Shown here piece by piece: positions 27,153 through 37,400 of a stretch of 42,704 bases of DNA. The translations under genes and the position numbers were made by a program. This DNA comes from an uncultured Alistipes sp. (GTDB lineage: Bacteria; Bacteroidota; Bacteroidia; Bacteroidales; Rikenellaceae), in NCBI GenBank assembly GCA_944326855.1, contig CALVFO010000011.1, positions 1-42,704 on the forward strand, read 5' to 3'. Within the stretch, counting starts at the first letter, position 1, and the number at the start of each line of letters is the position of its first letter. Under the pieces are notes generated by a model. The model searched no databases. It was not told the origin of the DNA and saw only the letters and a program-made list of their open reading frames with translations.

Positions 27153-28484
27153 CTATTTAATGAAAAAACGATAGATGTCGTTACCGTTGGCATAAAGCAT
27201 CAGGGCCAGGACCAGCACTAACCCGATATTCTGTGCGATGATCAGTACTTTCTCGCTGGGTTTGCGCCCCGTAATCACTTCGATCAGCAGAAACAGCACA
27301 TGACCTCCGTCCAAAAGCGGGATGGGCAGGATGTTCACCACAGCCAGCATGATCGACAACAGAGCCGTAATCTGCCAGAACGAAAGCCAGTTCCACTGAT
27401 CGGGGAAAATACTGCCAATGGCGATGATCCCGCCGACGGATTTGTAGGCTTCGGTTTTGGGCGAGAAAATCAGCTTAAGCTGTTTGCCGTAATTGGACAA
27501 TTCCGTGCCGGTACGTTTGATCCCGGCCGGAATGGCCTCCCAGAATGAATACTTCCGGGTACTGATTTTGAAAAGCTGATCCAGGGCAACTGGATAAACT
27601 CCGATGGTCCCCTGTTCGGATACCTGTACCTGCATCGGGAACGTCCGGGTGATCCCGGCCGAATCGCGGGATACGCTCAGAGTTACTTTTTCCCCGGGAT
27701 GTCCGGCGAGCGCTTTTTGGTATTCATCGAAATAGTGGAGCGGCTCTCCGTTCAGGGCGATCAAGCGGTCTCCGGGTTGCAGGCCCGCCTGTTCAGCGCC
27801 TCCGTTTTTGACCAGCGCCCCGGTAATGAACGGAATCCGCCAGGTCATAAATTCGGCATCGTGAATCAGCGGCGAGATGGCATCTTCGGGAATGTCGATC
27901 CGGAGAGTCTCTTCACCCCGCTGTACGGTGACGTAGGGAGCCTGATTGAACACGATGCTTTGGTGGATCTGTAATGAGTTTTCTACCGGTTCTCCGGCGA
28001 CGTCGATGATCTTGTCCCCGTCCTGCAGGCCGATCTGGTGGCCCAGGTCGCTGTATACATACCCGTAGGTCACGTCTTTCGAGGCGATATAGGTCTCTCC
28101 CCAGGCGTAGCTGATGCCGATATAGATGCAAACTGCCAACACGACGTTCATCAATACTCCACCGACCATGATCAACAGACGCTGCCAGGCCGGTTTGGCC
28201 CGAAATTCATAGGGCTGTACGGGCTGTTTCATCTGTTCGGTGTCCATCGATTCGTCGATCATGCCGGCGATCTTCACATAGCCGCCCAGCGGGACCCAGC
28301 CGATCCCGTATTCCGTCTCGCCCTTTTTGAACTTGAAGAGCGAAAACCAGGGATTGAAAAAGAGATAGAATTTCTCCACGCGGGTCTTGAAAATTCGGGC
28401 GAACAGGAAATGACCGAATTCGTGAATGATGACCAGCAGGGAAAAACTCAGAACGAATTGCAGAATTTTAATCAGAATATCCAT
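27153..28484 (-). CDS. rseP: Site-2 intramembrane metalloprotease RseP
   Basis: M50 zinc protease that cuts membrane-bound anti-sigma factors or other signals. The 443-residue protein has the zinc motif HEFGH (21-25, with Glu22 catalytic) in the first membrane helix, two PDZ-like regions (about 145-200 and 210-270, the latter with GGAEQAGLQPGDRLIALNG), and the second metal site LLDGG with Asp392 in the C-terminal membrane part. The gene is complete. It follows dxr in the minus-strand order M23-like, dxr, rseP, a grouping often seen in this phylum. Its substrate is unknown here. Confidence 0.95.
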   Translation of the reverse strand: MDILIKILQFVLSFSLLVIIHEFGHFLFARIFKTRVEKFYLFFNPWFSLFKFKKGETEYGIGWVPLGGYVKIAGMIDESMDTEQMKQPVQPYEFRAKPAWQRLLIMVGGVLMNVVLAVCIYIGISYAWGETYIASKDVTYGYVYSDLGHQIGLQDGDKIIDVAGEPVENSLQIHQSIVFNQAPYVTVQRGEETLRIDIPEDAISPLIHDAEFMTWRIPFITGALVKNGGAEQAGLQPGDRLIALNGEPLHYFDEYQKALAGHPGEKVTLSVSRDSAGITRTFPMQVQVSEQGTIGVYPVALDQLFKISTRKYSFWEAIPAGIKRTGTELSNYGKQLKLIFSPKTEAYKSVGGIIAIGSIFPDQWNWLSFWQITALLSIMLAVVNILPIPLLDGGHVLFLLIEVITGRKPSEKVLIIAQNIGLVLVLALMLYANGNDIYRFFIK

Positions 28485-28528
28485 AAATCGATTTCAGGTT
28501 TTGCATGATGAAATAACGTGTCGGTCGC

Positions 28529-29680
28529 TCAGAGCAGGCTTCGGGCGATGGCTCGGGCTTCGGTGTCGGTTTCGCGATACTCTTCCAGCGAGGGCCGTGA
28601 CAGGAGGGTGGCCTGGTCGAGCGTTCGACGGTTGATGCGGGGAATGTCGGTGAAACGGATCTTCCCGTTCAGAAACGCTTCGACAGCCACTTCGTTGGCG
28701 GCGTTGAGGATGGCTCCAGTGTTGCCGCCCCGCTGCAGGCATTCGAAGGCCAGTTGCAGGTTGGGAGAACGTCGCAGATCGGGTTTGAAAAACTCCATGC
28801 GACCCAGTTCTCCGAAATCCATGCGCTCCCCTTGCATCGGCAGGCGATGGGGGAAGGTCAGGGCATATTGAATGGGCAGATGCATGTCGGGCGTACCCAA
28901 TTGGGCTTTGATGGCTCCGTCGGCGAACTGCACCATCGAATGAATGTAGCTGCCGGGGTGGATCACCACTTCAATCTGGTCGGGACGTACGTCGAACAGC
29001 CAGCGGGCTTCGATCACCTCGAAACCCTTGTTCATCAACGAGGCGGAGTCGATGGTTACTTTGGCTCCCATATCCCAGCAGGGATGGGCCAGCGCATCGG
29101 CCGGTGTGACGGAATCCAACTCTTCGAACGGACGATGGAGAAACGGACCTCCCGAAGCGGTCAGAATCAGTTTCTCGATCGGGCTGTGCTCCCCTACCAG
29201 GCATTGGAAGATGGCCGAGTGTTCGGAATCCACCGGCAGAATGGGAGCCTGATGCCGAGCCGAAAGGTCCATGACCGTTTCACCGGCCACCACCAGGCAT
29301 TCTTTGTTGGCCAATGCGATTTTCTTGCCGTGGCGGAGCGCTTCGACCGTAGGAAACAGTCCGCTGTAACCTACCAAAGCCATGACGACGGTATCGACCG
29401 AAGAAGAAGTCACCACCTGGCAGAGAGCCTCGTCTCCGGCATATACCTTGATCGGATGGGTGGCCAGAGCCTCCTTCAATGGGGCGTAGCAGTTTTTGTC
29501 GGCAATCACGACGCTGTCCGCCTGAAAACGGATGGCCTGTTCGGCCAGCAGGGCCCAGTTGCGGTGGGCGGTAAGGGTCGTGACCTCGAACCGCTCGGGA
29601 TAGGCTGCGACAATGTCGAGCGTCTGTGTCCCGATGGATCCTGTCGACCCCAGAATGGCCAGTCGTTGTTTCTGCTCCAT
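28529..29680 (-). CDS. dxr: 1-deoxy-D-xylulose 5-phosphate reductoisomerase
   Basis: Second enzyme of the MEP isoprenoid route, making 2-C-methyl-D-erythritol 4-phosphate with NADPH. The 383-residue protein has the nucleotide motif GSTGSIGTQTLDI (11-23), the metal residues Asp151 and Glu153 in DSEHSAIF, the GGPF loop (177-180), and SLMNKGFEVIEA (214-225) with the substrate-binding Asn and Lys. All signature residues are kept, so it should be active. It starts two bases after the stop codon of the M23-like gene, suggesting coupling, and rseP follows after 44 bases. Confidence 0.98.
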   Translation of the reverse strand: MEQKQRLAILGSTGSIGTQTLDIVAAYPERFEVTTLTAHRNWALLAEQAIRFQADSVVIADKNCYAPLKEALATHPIKVYAGDEALCQVVTSSSVDTVVMALVGYSGLFPTVEALRHGKKIALANKECLVVAGETVMDLSARHQAPILPVDSEHSAIFQCLVGEHSPIEKLILTASGGPFLHRPFEELDSVTPADALAHPCWDMGAKVTIDSASLMNKGFEVIEARWLFDVRPDQIEVVIHPGSYIHSMVQFADGAIKAQLGTPDMHLPIQYALTFPHRLPMQGERMDFGELGRMEFFKPDLRRSPNLQLAFECLQRGGNTGAILNAANEVAVEAFLNGKIRFTDIPRINRRTLDQATLLSRPSLEEYRETDTEARAIARSLL

Positions 29681-29682
29681 CT

Positions 29683-30546
29683 CTAAAATACGATATAGCT
29701 TTGCGGATCAACGGGAGTGCCGTTGTGCCAGAGTTCGAATTCGAAAATATTTTTGTTGCCGGTACCGCTTTCGTCGGCCGTTCCGGTATAACCGATGATC
29801 TCTCCGGCCCGTACCCGGTCGCCGGCTTTTTTCAATACGCTCGTGTTGTTGCGGTAGATCGACACCATGTTGTCGGGATGCTGGATGGTGAGTACGTAAC
29901 CGTTACTTGGGGTCCAGCCCGACGACACGACCGTCCCGTCCGAAATGGCCATTACCTGTTGGTTGACCGTTGTGCCCACACCGATGCCGTAACTGTTTCC
30001 CGACGGATCGAATTTGTTGACGATAACCCCCTTGACCGGAGCAAACAACTCCAGGGATGTCCGCAACTGGCGTCGGGCTGCTTCGGGGTTGTTGAGGCTG
30101 TAGGGACCGTCTTCGGATTCGAATTGGGAACGGAGCACCGAATCTTCCATCAGTTTGCCCAGGGTGATGCCTTTGGGAATCGTCGAGTCGGCTCCGCGTA
30201 CTTCGTTGCGGGTAACGGGATTCTTGCCCGACATGATCAGGGCGATATTTTCGTTGTAGACCTGCATGTTGTTGAGCTCTTGCTCCAGCGAATCCAGTCG
30301 CATGATGCCGTTGATGAGCATTTCCCGGGATTTGTTGCCCGGATAACCCGGCAGAAAGTCCAGAATGGGCGTATAGGCTACGGTCGATGCAACCACAATG
30401 AACAGAATCAGTATCAGAGCGATGAATCCCGCGAACAGATTCAGCGGACTGATGTGCATGTACCACACTTCCGAATCGGTGTGTTGGTTGCGGACACTGA
30501 AGCGGTATTTGATGCGGATATTTCTGAGCAGTCGGCGGATATTCAT
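29683..30546 (-). CDS. Membrane-anchored degenerate M23/LytM-domain protein
   Basis: From ATG 30546 the protein has 287 residues: a short basic cytoplasmic end, a membrane helix (about 36-57), a coiled-coil-like stretch (73-105) and a LytM-like domain (about 165-282). The metal and catalytic positions are replaced: the HxGxD motif reads S-Y-G-I-G (185-189), the YxH His is Asn233, and HLHFEL reads IFEFEL (267-272). It is therefore probably not a hydrolase but may bind and activate amidases, as EnvC and NlpD do. It is first of the operon with dxr and rseP. A longer start at 30579 lies within the -7 box and is rejected. Confidence 0.88.
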   Translation of the reverse strand: MNIRRLLRNIRIKYRFSVRNQHTDSEVWYMHISPLNLFAGFIALILILFIVVASTVAYTPILDFLPGYPGNKSREMLINGIMRLDSLEQELNNMQVYNENIALIMSGKNPVTRNEVRGADSTIPKGITLGKLMEDSVLRSQFESEDGPYSLNNPEAARRQLRTSLELFAPVKGVIVNKFDPSGNSYGIGVGTTVNQQVMAISDGTVVSSGWTPSNGYVLTIQHPDNMVSIYRNNTSVLKKAGDRVRAGEIIGYTGTADESGTGNKNIFEFELWHNGTPVDPQSYIVF

Positions 30547-30578
30547 AAATGTGCACACTCCGAAGGTGAAACCATTCA

Positions 30579-30586
30579 CAAAGGTA
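30579..30586 (-). promoter_or_regulatory. Putative -7 box of the M23-like/dxr/rseP operon
   Basis: Minus-strand TACCTTTG matches TAnnTTTG, 33 bases before the ATG at 30546. No good -33 match is seen. A GTG start at 30579 would begin inside this box. Confidence 0.45.
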
Positions 30587-30647
30587 ATAAATTCCTGCGG
30601 CTATTCTTGCTGCCGGGCGAAAAGTGGGAAATTAATTTCCCGCTGCC

Positions 30648-30677
30648 TTTGAAAATCGTCGATAAAGTGTAAATTTG
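30648..30677 (+). promoter_or_regulatory. Promoter of the sugar nucleotidyltransferase gene
   Basis: TTTG (30648-30651), an 18-base spacer and TAAATTTG (30670-30677) match the Bacteroidota promoter. It lies 70 bases upstream of the ATG at 30748 and is divergent from the M23-like operon. Confidence 0.75.
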
Positions 30678-30747
30678 CGTAAGCGTTTCTTGTCAAGAAC
30701 GTTTTCCGATCTACAAATAGTCTGTATAATTCTGTATAAAATTGAAA

Positions 30748-31662
30748 ATGAATAAACCGACGCTTTTGGTTTTGGCGGCCGGAATGGGTTCCCGTTACGG
30801 CTCGCTCAAACAGATGGATGGAGTAGGACCTCATGGAGAGGCGATTATCGATTACTCGATTTACGATGCCATACGGGCCGGATTTGGCAAGGTGGTGTTC
30901 GTGATCCGTCACGTGTTCGAAAAAGATTTCCGCGAAATATTCACGCCCGAACGTTTCGGGGGTAAAATCGAAGTGGATTTCGTATTCCAGGAACTGGACA
31001 AACTGCCCGAAGGGTTTACGCTGCCCGAAAATCGGGTGAAACCCTGGGGAACCAACCACGCAGTGCTCATGGGGGCTGAAGTGATCAAAAACGAACCCTT
31101 TGCCGTGATTAATGCCGACGATTTTTATGGGAAAGACGCTTACCAGACCATCGGCGATTATCTGCGTTCGGTTTCCGGTCAGAAAAACCATTACGGAATG
31201 GTGGGGTATGAAATTCAGAATACCCTCTCCGATTTCGGATCGGTATCCCGGGGCATTTGTCAGGTCGACCGCAATGGCAACCTTATCTCGATGGTCGAAC
31301 GTACCCAAATCGAACGCCAGAACGGGAAAATCGTCTTCAAGGACGATAACGGTCAGTTCAAGCCGCTCGATCCCCAGACTCCGGTATCGATGAATCTGTT
31401 CGGCTTTACGCCCGACTATTTCGACTATTCGCTCAACTACTTCTCGACCTACCTGAAAGAAAATATCGATAACCCCAAAGCTGAATTTTACATCCCGATC
31501 ATGGTGAACAAGCTGGTCAGCGAAGGTCGGGCCCAAATGCGGGTATTGCGTTCTTCGGCCCAGTGGTTCGGCGTGACCTACAAGGAAGATCGTCCCAGTG
31601 TGGTCAAACGCATCGGTGAACTGATTGCAGCCGGGGTATATCCCGAAAAACTCTGGGAATAG
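30748..31662 (+). CDS. Sugar nucleotidyltransferase-like protein
   Basis: A 304-residue NTP_transferase-fold protein from ATG 30748 (a TTG six bases earlier also opens the frame but is less likely). It begins LVLAAGMGSRYGSLKQMDGVG, the GxGSR nucleotide-binding loop with the conserved Lys, and has NADDFYG (about 118-124) in the position of the metal-binding NxDD motif, typical of nucleotidyltransferases acting on sugar or choline phosphates. No partner that would fix the substrate lies next to it, so it could make or sense a nucleotide sugar. It precedes the aldose epimerase and transporter genes on the same strand, with an 83-base gap. Confidence 0.85.
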   Translation: MNKPTLLVLAAGMGSRYGSLKQMDGVGPHGEAIIDYSIYDAIRAGFGKVVFVIRHVFEKDFREIFTPERFGGKIEVDFVFQELDKLPEGFTLPENRVKPWGTNHAVLMGAEVIKNEPFAVINADDFYGKDAYQTIGDYLRSVSGQKNHYGMVGYEIQNTLSDFGSVSRGICQVDRNGNLISMVERTQIERQNGKIVFKDDNGQFKPLDPQTPVSMNLFGFTPDYFDYSLNYFSTYLKENIDNPKAEFYIPIMVNKLVSEGRAQMRVLRSSAQWFGVTYKEDRPSVVKRIGELIAAGVYPEKLWE

Positions 31663-31745
31663 GGTCTCGGGGGGAGAGCATCGCCTCCCCGGGGAAAACC
31701 GCTCCGGTCGATGAGAGTGCTGTCTAATCTAAATCTGAAACGATC

Positions 31746-32798
31746 ATGATCGATATCGAACAACACGTGTGGGGCTTTACCGCTGAAGGCGAAGCCGTGA
31801 TTCTGTATAAAATGACCAATAGTCGCGGAGCCTCGATTTCGTTGACCAATATCGGGGCGGGGATCGTCTCGATCGTCGTTCCCGACCGAAACGGGAAGAT
31901 GGCCGACGTGGCGTTGGGGTACGGTACTTTCGACAGCTATTTCGATGACGGTCCCTGCATGGGTAAAATTCCGGGTCGTTTTGCCAACCGTATCGGTCAG
32001 GGACGTTTTACCCTGGACGGTAAGGAGTACCGTCTGGCTCAGAACTGCGGGGGACACCATCTGCACGGAGGACCCAAAGGATTCCAGAACAAGTTGTGGA
32101 CCGCCCGGGTTGAAACCGATCGGGTGGTATTTGCGTTGCTGAGTCCCGACGGAGACGAAAAATATCCGGGCGACCTGACCGTCGAAGTGTGCTACGACTG
32201 GAACGACGATTGTGAATTGGAAATTACCTTGTATGCCAAGACGGAAGCCCCGACGATCGTCAACCTGACCAACCACGCCTATTTTAACCTGCGGGGTGAA
32301 GAAACGGGCAGTGTTCTCGATGAACAACTGCAGTTGAATGCCTCGCATTTTTTGTGGTATGATCAGGGATGTATTCCCACCGGGGAATTTACCCCGGTAG
32401 CGGGGACGCCGATGGATTTCAGAACCCCCAAACCGATCGGACAGGATATCGAGGCCGATTATGAACCGTTGAAAATCGGGGCCGGTTACGACCAGTGCTG
32501 GGTAATCGACGGGTATGAAAAGGGTAAACTCTCCGATGTGGGTTATTTGTATGATCCGGTCAGCGGGCGTAAGATGGTGATTCGTTCGACGCAGCCGGGG
32601 GTTCAGATCTATACCGGAAACTATTTGCAGGGCTGTCCGACGAGCAAGAGCGGGCGCGAATACGACAACCGGGACGGAGTGGCCATCGAGTGTCAGGGGC
32701 TGCCCGACGCGCCGAACAAGGAACAATTCCCCTCGCCGGTGTTGCGGCCCGGAGAGATCTATCAGCAGACGATTCTGTATCGGTTCGAAACCGAATAA
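31746..32798 (+). CDS. Aldose 1-epimerase (mutarotase)
   Basis: Interconverts alpha and beta anomers of aldoses such as galactose and glucose. The 350-residue protein has GKIPGRFANRI (73-83), HHLHGG (104-109), TNHAYFNL with catalytic His177, YDQCWV (248-253, family YDH-type) and the catalytic Glu315 in AIECQGLPD. Length and motifs fit the GalM family. It lacks a signal peptide, so it is cytoplasmic, and it lies 33 bases upstream of a sugar transporter, which suggests co-use during galactose or glucose uptake. Confidence 0.95.
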   Translation: MIDIEQHVWGFTAEGEAVILYKMTNSRGASISLTNIGAGIVSIVVPDRNGKMADVALGYGTFDSYFDDGPCMGKIPGRFANRIGQGRFTLDGKEYRLAQNCGGHHLHGGPKGFQNKLWTARVETDRVVFALLSPDGDEKYPGDLTVEVCYDWNDDCELEITLYAKTEAPTIVNLTNHAYFNLRGEETGSVLDEQLQLNASHFLWYDQGCIPTGEFTPVAGTPMDFRTPKPIGQDIEADYEPLKIGAGYDQCWVIDGYEKGKLSDVGYLYDPVSGRKMVIRSTQPGVQIYTGNYLQGCPTSKSGREYDNRDGVAIECQGLPDAPNKEQFPSPVLRPGEIYQQTILYRFETE

Positions 32799-32831
32799 AT
32801 ACGACATTATTCAAAAACCTAAGACTAACAT

Positions 32832-34118
32832 ATGGAAAAAACTAAACAACAAGGGCACGTGGTGCCGATCATTATGATGATCCTGCTCTTCGGGATGATC
32901 TCGTTCGTCACCAACCTGGCGGCTCCGATGGGGGTCGTATTGAAAAACCAGTTCGGGGCCTCCAATTTCTTGGGTATGTTGGGGAACTTCGCCAACTTCA
33001 TCGCCTATGCCGTGATGGGGATCCCCGCCGGTAAACTGCTCGAAAAAATCGGTTACAAGAAAACGGCTCTGCTGGCTATCCTGGTCGGCTTCGTAGGGGT
33101 GGGCGTACAGGTTCTTTCCGGACTGGCCGGAAGTTTTGCCGTCTACCTGCTGGGGGCTTTCATTGCCGGCTTCTCGATGTGTATGCTCAATACGGTGGTT
33201 AACCCCATGCTCAACACCCTGGGGGGCGGGGGGAACCGCGGAAACCAGTTGATCCAGGTCGGTGGATCGTTCAACTCCTTGATGGCCACCCTGGTGCCGA
33301 TTCTGATCGGAGCCCTGATCGGTTCGGCGGCTCAGGCCAATATCACCGATGTCTATCCGGTGATGTTCATTGCGATGGGTATTTTCGCGCTGGTCGGTAT
33401 CGTTCTCTATTTTGTCAACATTCCGGAACCGCATACGGTTAAAGCCGATACTTCCGCAGAAAAATCCAAATATTCGGCCTGGTCATTCCGCCATTTCGTA
33501 CTGGGGGCCATCGCTATCTTTATCTATGTAGGGATCGAAGTAGGGGTTCCCGGAACCCTGATGCTTTTCCTGTCCGATCCGGCTACCGGAATTGCGGGCG
33601 GAGCTACTTCGGCCGGAGTGGTGGCCGGTACCTATTGGTTCCTGATGTTGGTCGGTCGTTTTATCGGAGCGTCGATCGGGGCTAAAGTCTCCAGCAAAAC
33701 CATGTTGACGTTCGTATCGTTGGTCGGTATTATTCTGGTGGCTCTGGCGATCTTCTCGCCGGTTTCCTCGACGATCTCCATGCCGGTGATCGAAACGGGT
33801 GCCTCCATCTCCTTCGCCATGGTTGAAGTTCCCGTGAGTGCCATGTTCCTGGTACTTTGTGGACTTTGCACCTCGGTCATGTGGGGCGGTATTTTCAACC
33901 TCGCGGTAGAAGGACTCGGTAAGTTCGTGGCTGCGGCTTCCGGAATCTTTATGATGATGGTTTGCGGCGGCGGTATTCTGCCGTTGATCCAGAACGCACT
34001 GGCCGATGCCTTAGGCTATCTGAACAGCTATTGGGTCGTGCTCTTGGGCTTGGCTTATCTGTTGTTCTATGCCATGATCGGTTCCAAAAATGTGAATCAG
34101 GATATCGATGTGAATTAG
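32832..34118 (+). CDS. MFS sugar transporter, FHS (fucose/glucose-galactose) family
   Basis: Proton-coupled sugar importer of 428 residues with about 12 membrane helices in two six-helix halves. It has the FHS-type N-terminal QFGASNFLGMLGNFANF and the GIPAGKLLEKIGYK loop between helices 2 and 3, and the NPMLNTLG segment near helix 5 typical of the glucose/galactose and fucose permeases. Exact sugar specificity cannot be read. Immediately after the epimerase gene and before a strong terminator, it forms a small sugar uptake unit on the plus strand. Confidence 0.9.
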   Translation: MEKTKQQGHVVPIIMMILLFGMISFVTNLAAPMGVVLKNQFGASNFLGMLGNFANFIAYAVMGIPAGKLLEKIGYKKTALLAILVGFVGVGVQVLSGLAGSFAVYLLGAFIAGFSMCMLNTVVNPMLNTLGGGGNRGNQLIQVGGSFNSLMATLVPILIGALIGSAAQANITDVYPVMFIAMGIFALVGIVLYFVNIPEPHTVKADTSAEKSKYSAWSFRHFVLGAIAIFIYVGIEVGVPGTLMLFLSDPATGIAGGATSAGVVAGTYWFLMLVGRFIGASIGAKVSSKTMLTFVSLVGIILVALAIFSPVSSTISMPVIETGASISFAMVEVPVSAMFLVLCGLCTSVMWGGIFNLAVEGLGKFVAAASGIFMMMVCGGGILPLIQNALADALGYLNSYWVVLLGLAYLLFYAMIGSKNVNQDIDVN

Positions 34119-34141
34119 CAAGCCTTTTCTCGAAATAGGAC

Positions 34142-34177
34142 AACGCCCGGAATCTTAACGGATTCCGGGCGTTTTTT
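34142..34177 (+). terminator. Intrinsic terminator of the sugar uptake genes
   Basis: AACGCCCGGAATC (34142-34154) pairs with GATTCCGGGCGTT (34161-34173), with a 6-base loop and a run of T through 34177. Confidence 0.92.
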
Positions 34178-34407
34178 GTCTTTTTGTTCGGTTTTGCAGG
34201 ATTCGGTCGAGGGATTGTCCGGATGGTGGTTCGTCCGCGATTTGGCAGGCCATAAACCGAATCTTTGGCTCAGGAGTGTCGAATGGATCGTGGATCTTCC
34301 GGATATCTGACAGGAATGATTCGGAGGATTCCCGGGCCCGGAAGTAGCCTTGGTTAGAAGGGGTCGTTTAAAAGATCAGCCGACGATCTTCTATTCCGGT
34401 TATTGAC

Positions 34408-34446
34408 AAAAAAAGAGTTGTCCGTTTTTCGGACAACTCTTTTTTT
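34408..34446. terminator. Bidirectional terminator downstream of rpoC
   Basis: A 17-bp perfect stem (34408-34424 with 34430-34446) around a TTTTT loop is flanked by A-runs on one side and T-runs on the other, so it ends in a U-tract on either strand. On the minus strand it lies just after the rpoC stop codon and probably ends the rpoBC transcript; on the plus strand it backs up the terminator at 34142. Confidence 0.9.
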
Positions 34447-34461
34447 GCGGGAAACGGAGGG

Positions 34462-37400
34462 TTATTCGGCTTCGGCAGGAGCCGTCGTTTTTCCGACCAT
34501 TTCGTTGTATTCGTCCAGTGAACCGACAATCAGGTTGTCGTAATCGCGCGAGCCCGTACCGGCCGGGATCAAATGTCCGCAAATGATGTTTTCCTTGAGT
34601 TTTTCCAACGGGTCGCTCTTGCCCATGATGGTGGCTTCGTTGAGCACCTTGGTGGTTTCCTGGAAAGAAGCGGCAGCCATGAAACTGCTCGTCTGCAAAG
34701 CGGCGCGGGTGATCCCCTGAAGTACCTGATTCGATGTGGCGGGAATGACATCCCGGACTTCCACCAATTTCTGGTCCTTGCGTTTGAGCATCGAGTTCTC
34801 GTCGCGCAGACGGCGTACCGAAATGATCATCCCGGCTTTCATGGTGGGAGAATCGCCCGGATCGGTAACGACTACCTTGTCGTACAGGTCGTCGTTGACT
34901 TCCATGAATTCCCATTTGTCCACGATCTGTTCTTCGAGGAAACGGGTGTCGCCCGGATCCTGAATCTGCACCTTGTTCATCATCTGGCGTACGATCACTT
35001 CGAAGTGTTTGTCGTTGATCTTCACACCCTGCATGCGGTACACTTCCTGGACTTCGTTGACGATGTATTCCTGTACCTTGGTCGGACCCTGGATGGCGAG
35101 AATGTCGTTCGGGGTGATGGCTCCGTCCGAAAGCGGCATCCCGGCACGTACATAGTCGTTTTCCTGTACCAGAATCTGGCGGGACAGGGGTACCAGATAA
35201 CGTTTGACGTCACCCAATTTCGACGTAATGATGATTTCGCGGTTCCCGCGCTTGATCTTGCCGAAGGATACTTCGCCGTCGATTTCCGAAACCACGGCCG
35301 GATTCGACGGGTTGCGGGCTTCGAACAACTCGGTAACACGGGGTAGACCCCCGGTGATGTCCCCGGCACTCCCGATAGCACGCGGAATCTTGATCAGGAT
35401 TTCACCCGCCTTGATCTTGGCGTCTTCCTTCACTACGATATGGGCTCCTACCGGCAAGTTGTACTGTTTCTGTTCCTCGCCGTTCTTGTCCAGAATCTTG
35501 ATGACAGGGTTTTTGGTTTTATCCTTGGATTCGATGATCACTTTTTCGCGGAACCCGGTCTGTTCGTCGAATTCTTCGCGATAGGTGATGTTTTCGATCA
35601 CATTTTCGAAACCGATCTTACCGTCGTATTCCGAGATGATAACGGCGTTGTAAGGATCCCATTCGCAGATCATATCGCCTTTCTTCACCATGTCTCCATC
35701 GTTTTTATAGAGCGTAGAACCGTATTGGAGGTTATGGGTGTAGAGAACGATGTCGGTATTGGGATCCACGATGCGCATTTCCGACAAACGGCTGATGACC
35801 ACATCGATTTCCTTGCCGGTGTCGTCCTTGCTCTTCACGACGCGAAGATCGTCGATTTCCAGACGACCGTCATAGCGCGAAACCACGCTGTTGTCGGTCG
35901 TAACGCCCCCGGCAACCCCACCGACGTGGAACGTACGCAGTGTCAACTGAGTACCCGGTTCCCCGATGGACTGAGCCGCGATGACGCCGACCACTTCGCC
36001 TTTCTGAACCATACGTCCCGTAGCCAGGTTGCGGCCGTAACATTTGGCGCAGACCCCTTTGCGGGATTCGCAGGTAAGTACCGAGCGGATGTCGACCGAT
36101 TCGATGCCGGCTGCTTCGATGGCGCTGGCGATTTCTTCGGTGATTTCTTCTCCGGCGGCCACGATCACTTTACCCGTATGGGGATCCACCACGTCATGAA
36201 CGGTGGTACGACCCAAAATACGTTCGTAAAGCGTTTGTACGACGTCTTCATTCCGTTTGATGGCCGTAGCGGTCAGACCACGCAATGTGCCGCAGTCGTA
36301 TTCGTTGATCACGACATCCTGTGCCACGTCGACCAGACGACGCGTCAGATAACCGGCGTCGGCCGTCTTCAAGGCCGTATCGGCCAACCCTTTACGGGCA
36401 CCGTGAGTCGAGATGAAGTATTCCAGTACCGAAAGCCCTTCCTTGAAGTTCGATAGGATGGGGTTTTCGATGACCTGACCCCCTTCGGCTCCGGATTTCT
36501 GCGGTTTGGCCATCAGACCACGCATCCCGGAGAGCTGACGGATCTGTTCCTTCGAACCACGGGCTCCGGAATCCAGCATCATGTATACCGGGTTGAACCC
36601 TTGCATGTCCGAGGTCAGATGGTCGAGCACCGCCTTGGTCAGCTTCATGTTGATATTGGTCCAGATGTCGATGATCTGGTTGTAACGTTCGTTGTTGGTG
36701 ATAAGCCCCATGTTGTAGCTTTCCATCACTTCGTCCACACGATCGTATCCTTCCTGAACCAGTTTGTCTTTTTCTTCGGGAACGATCACGGCGTCGAGGT
36801 TGAAGGAGAGCCCGCCCTTGAAGGCCATGTTGTAACCCAGAGACTTGATGTCGTCCAGGAAGTTGGCAGCTTTGTCGGCCCCGGCTTTCTTCATAACCAG
36901 CGAAATGATGTCGCGCAACGAACGTTTGGTCAACACTTCGTTGATATACCCCACTTCAGGCGGAACGACCTGGTTGAAGAGGATGCGGCCGATGGTCGTA
37001 TCGATCAGTTTGCGAACCGGCTGATCGTTTTCGTCCCGGGTGTTGGTCATTACCTTGACTTTGGCGTGCAGATCGGCACGACCTTCGTTGTAGGCGATAA
37101 TGGCTTCTTCGGGTCCGTAGAAGTTCAGTCCTTCACCCAGCGCACCGGCGCGTTCTTTGGTGATATAATAGAGCCCGAGGACCATGTCCTGCGAAGGTAC
37201 GGTAATAGGGGCGCCGTTGGCAGGGTTCAGAATGTTATGCGAACCGAGCATCAGCAACTGGGCTTCCAGGATGGCGGCATTGCCCAGCGGCAGGTGGACG
37301 GCCATCTGGTCACCGTCGAAGTCAGCGTTGAAGGCGGTACATGCCAGCGGGTGCAACTGCAAAGCCTTTCCTTCGATCAGCTTCGGCTGGAAGGCCTGGA

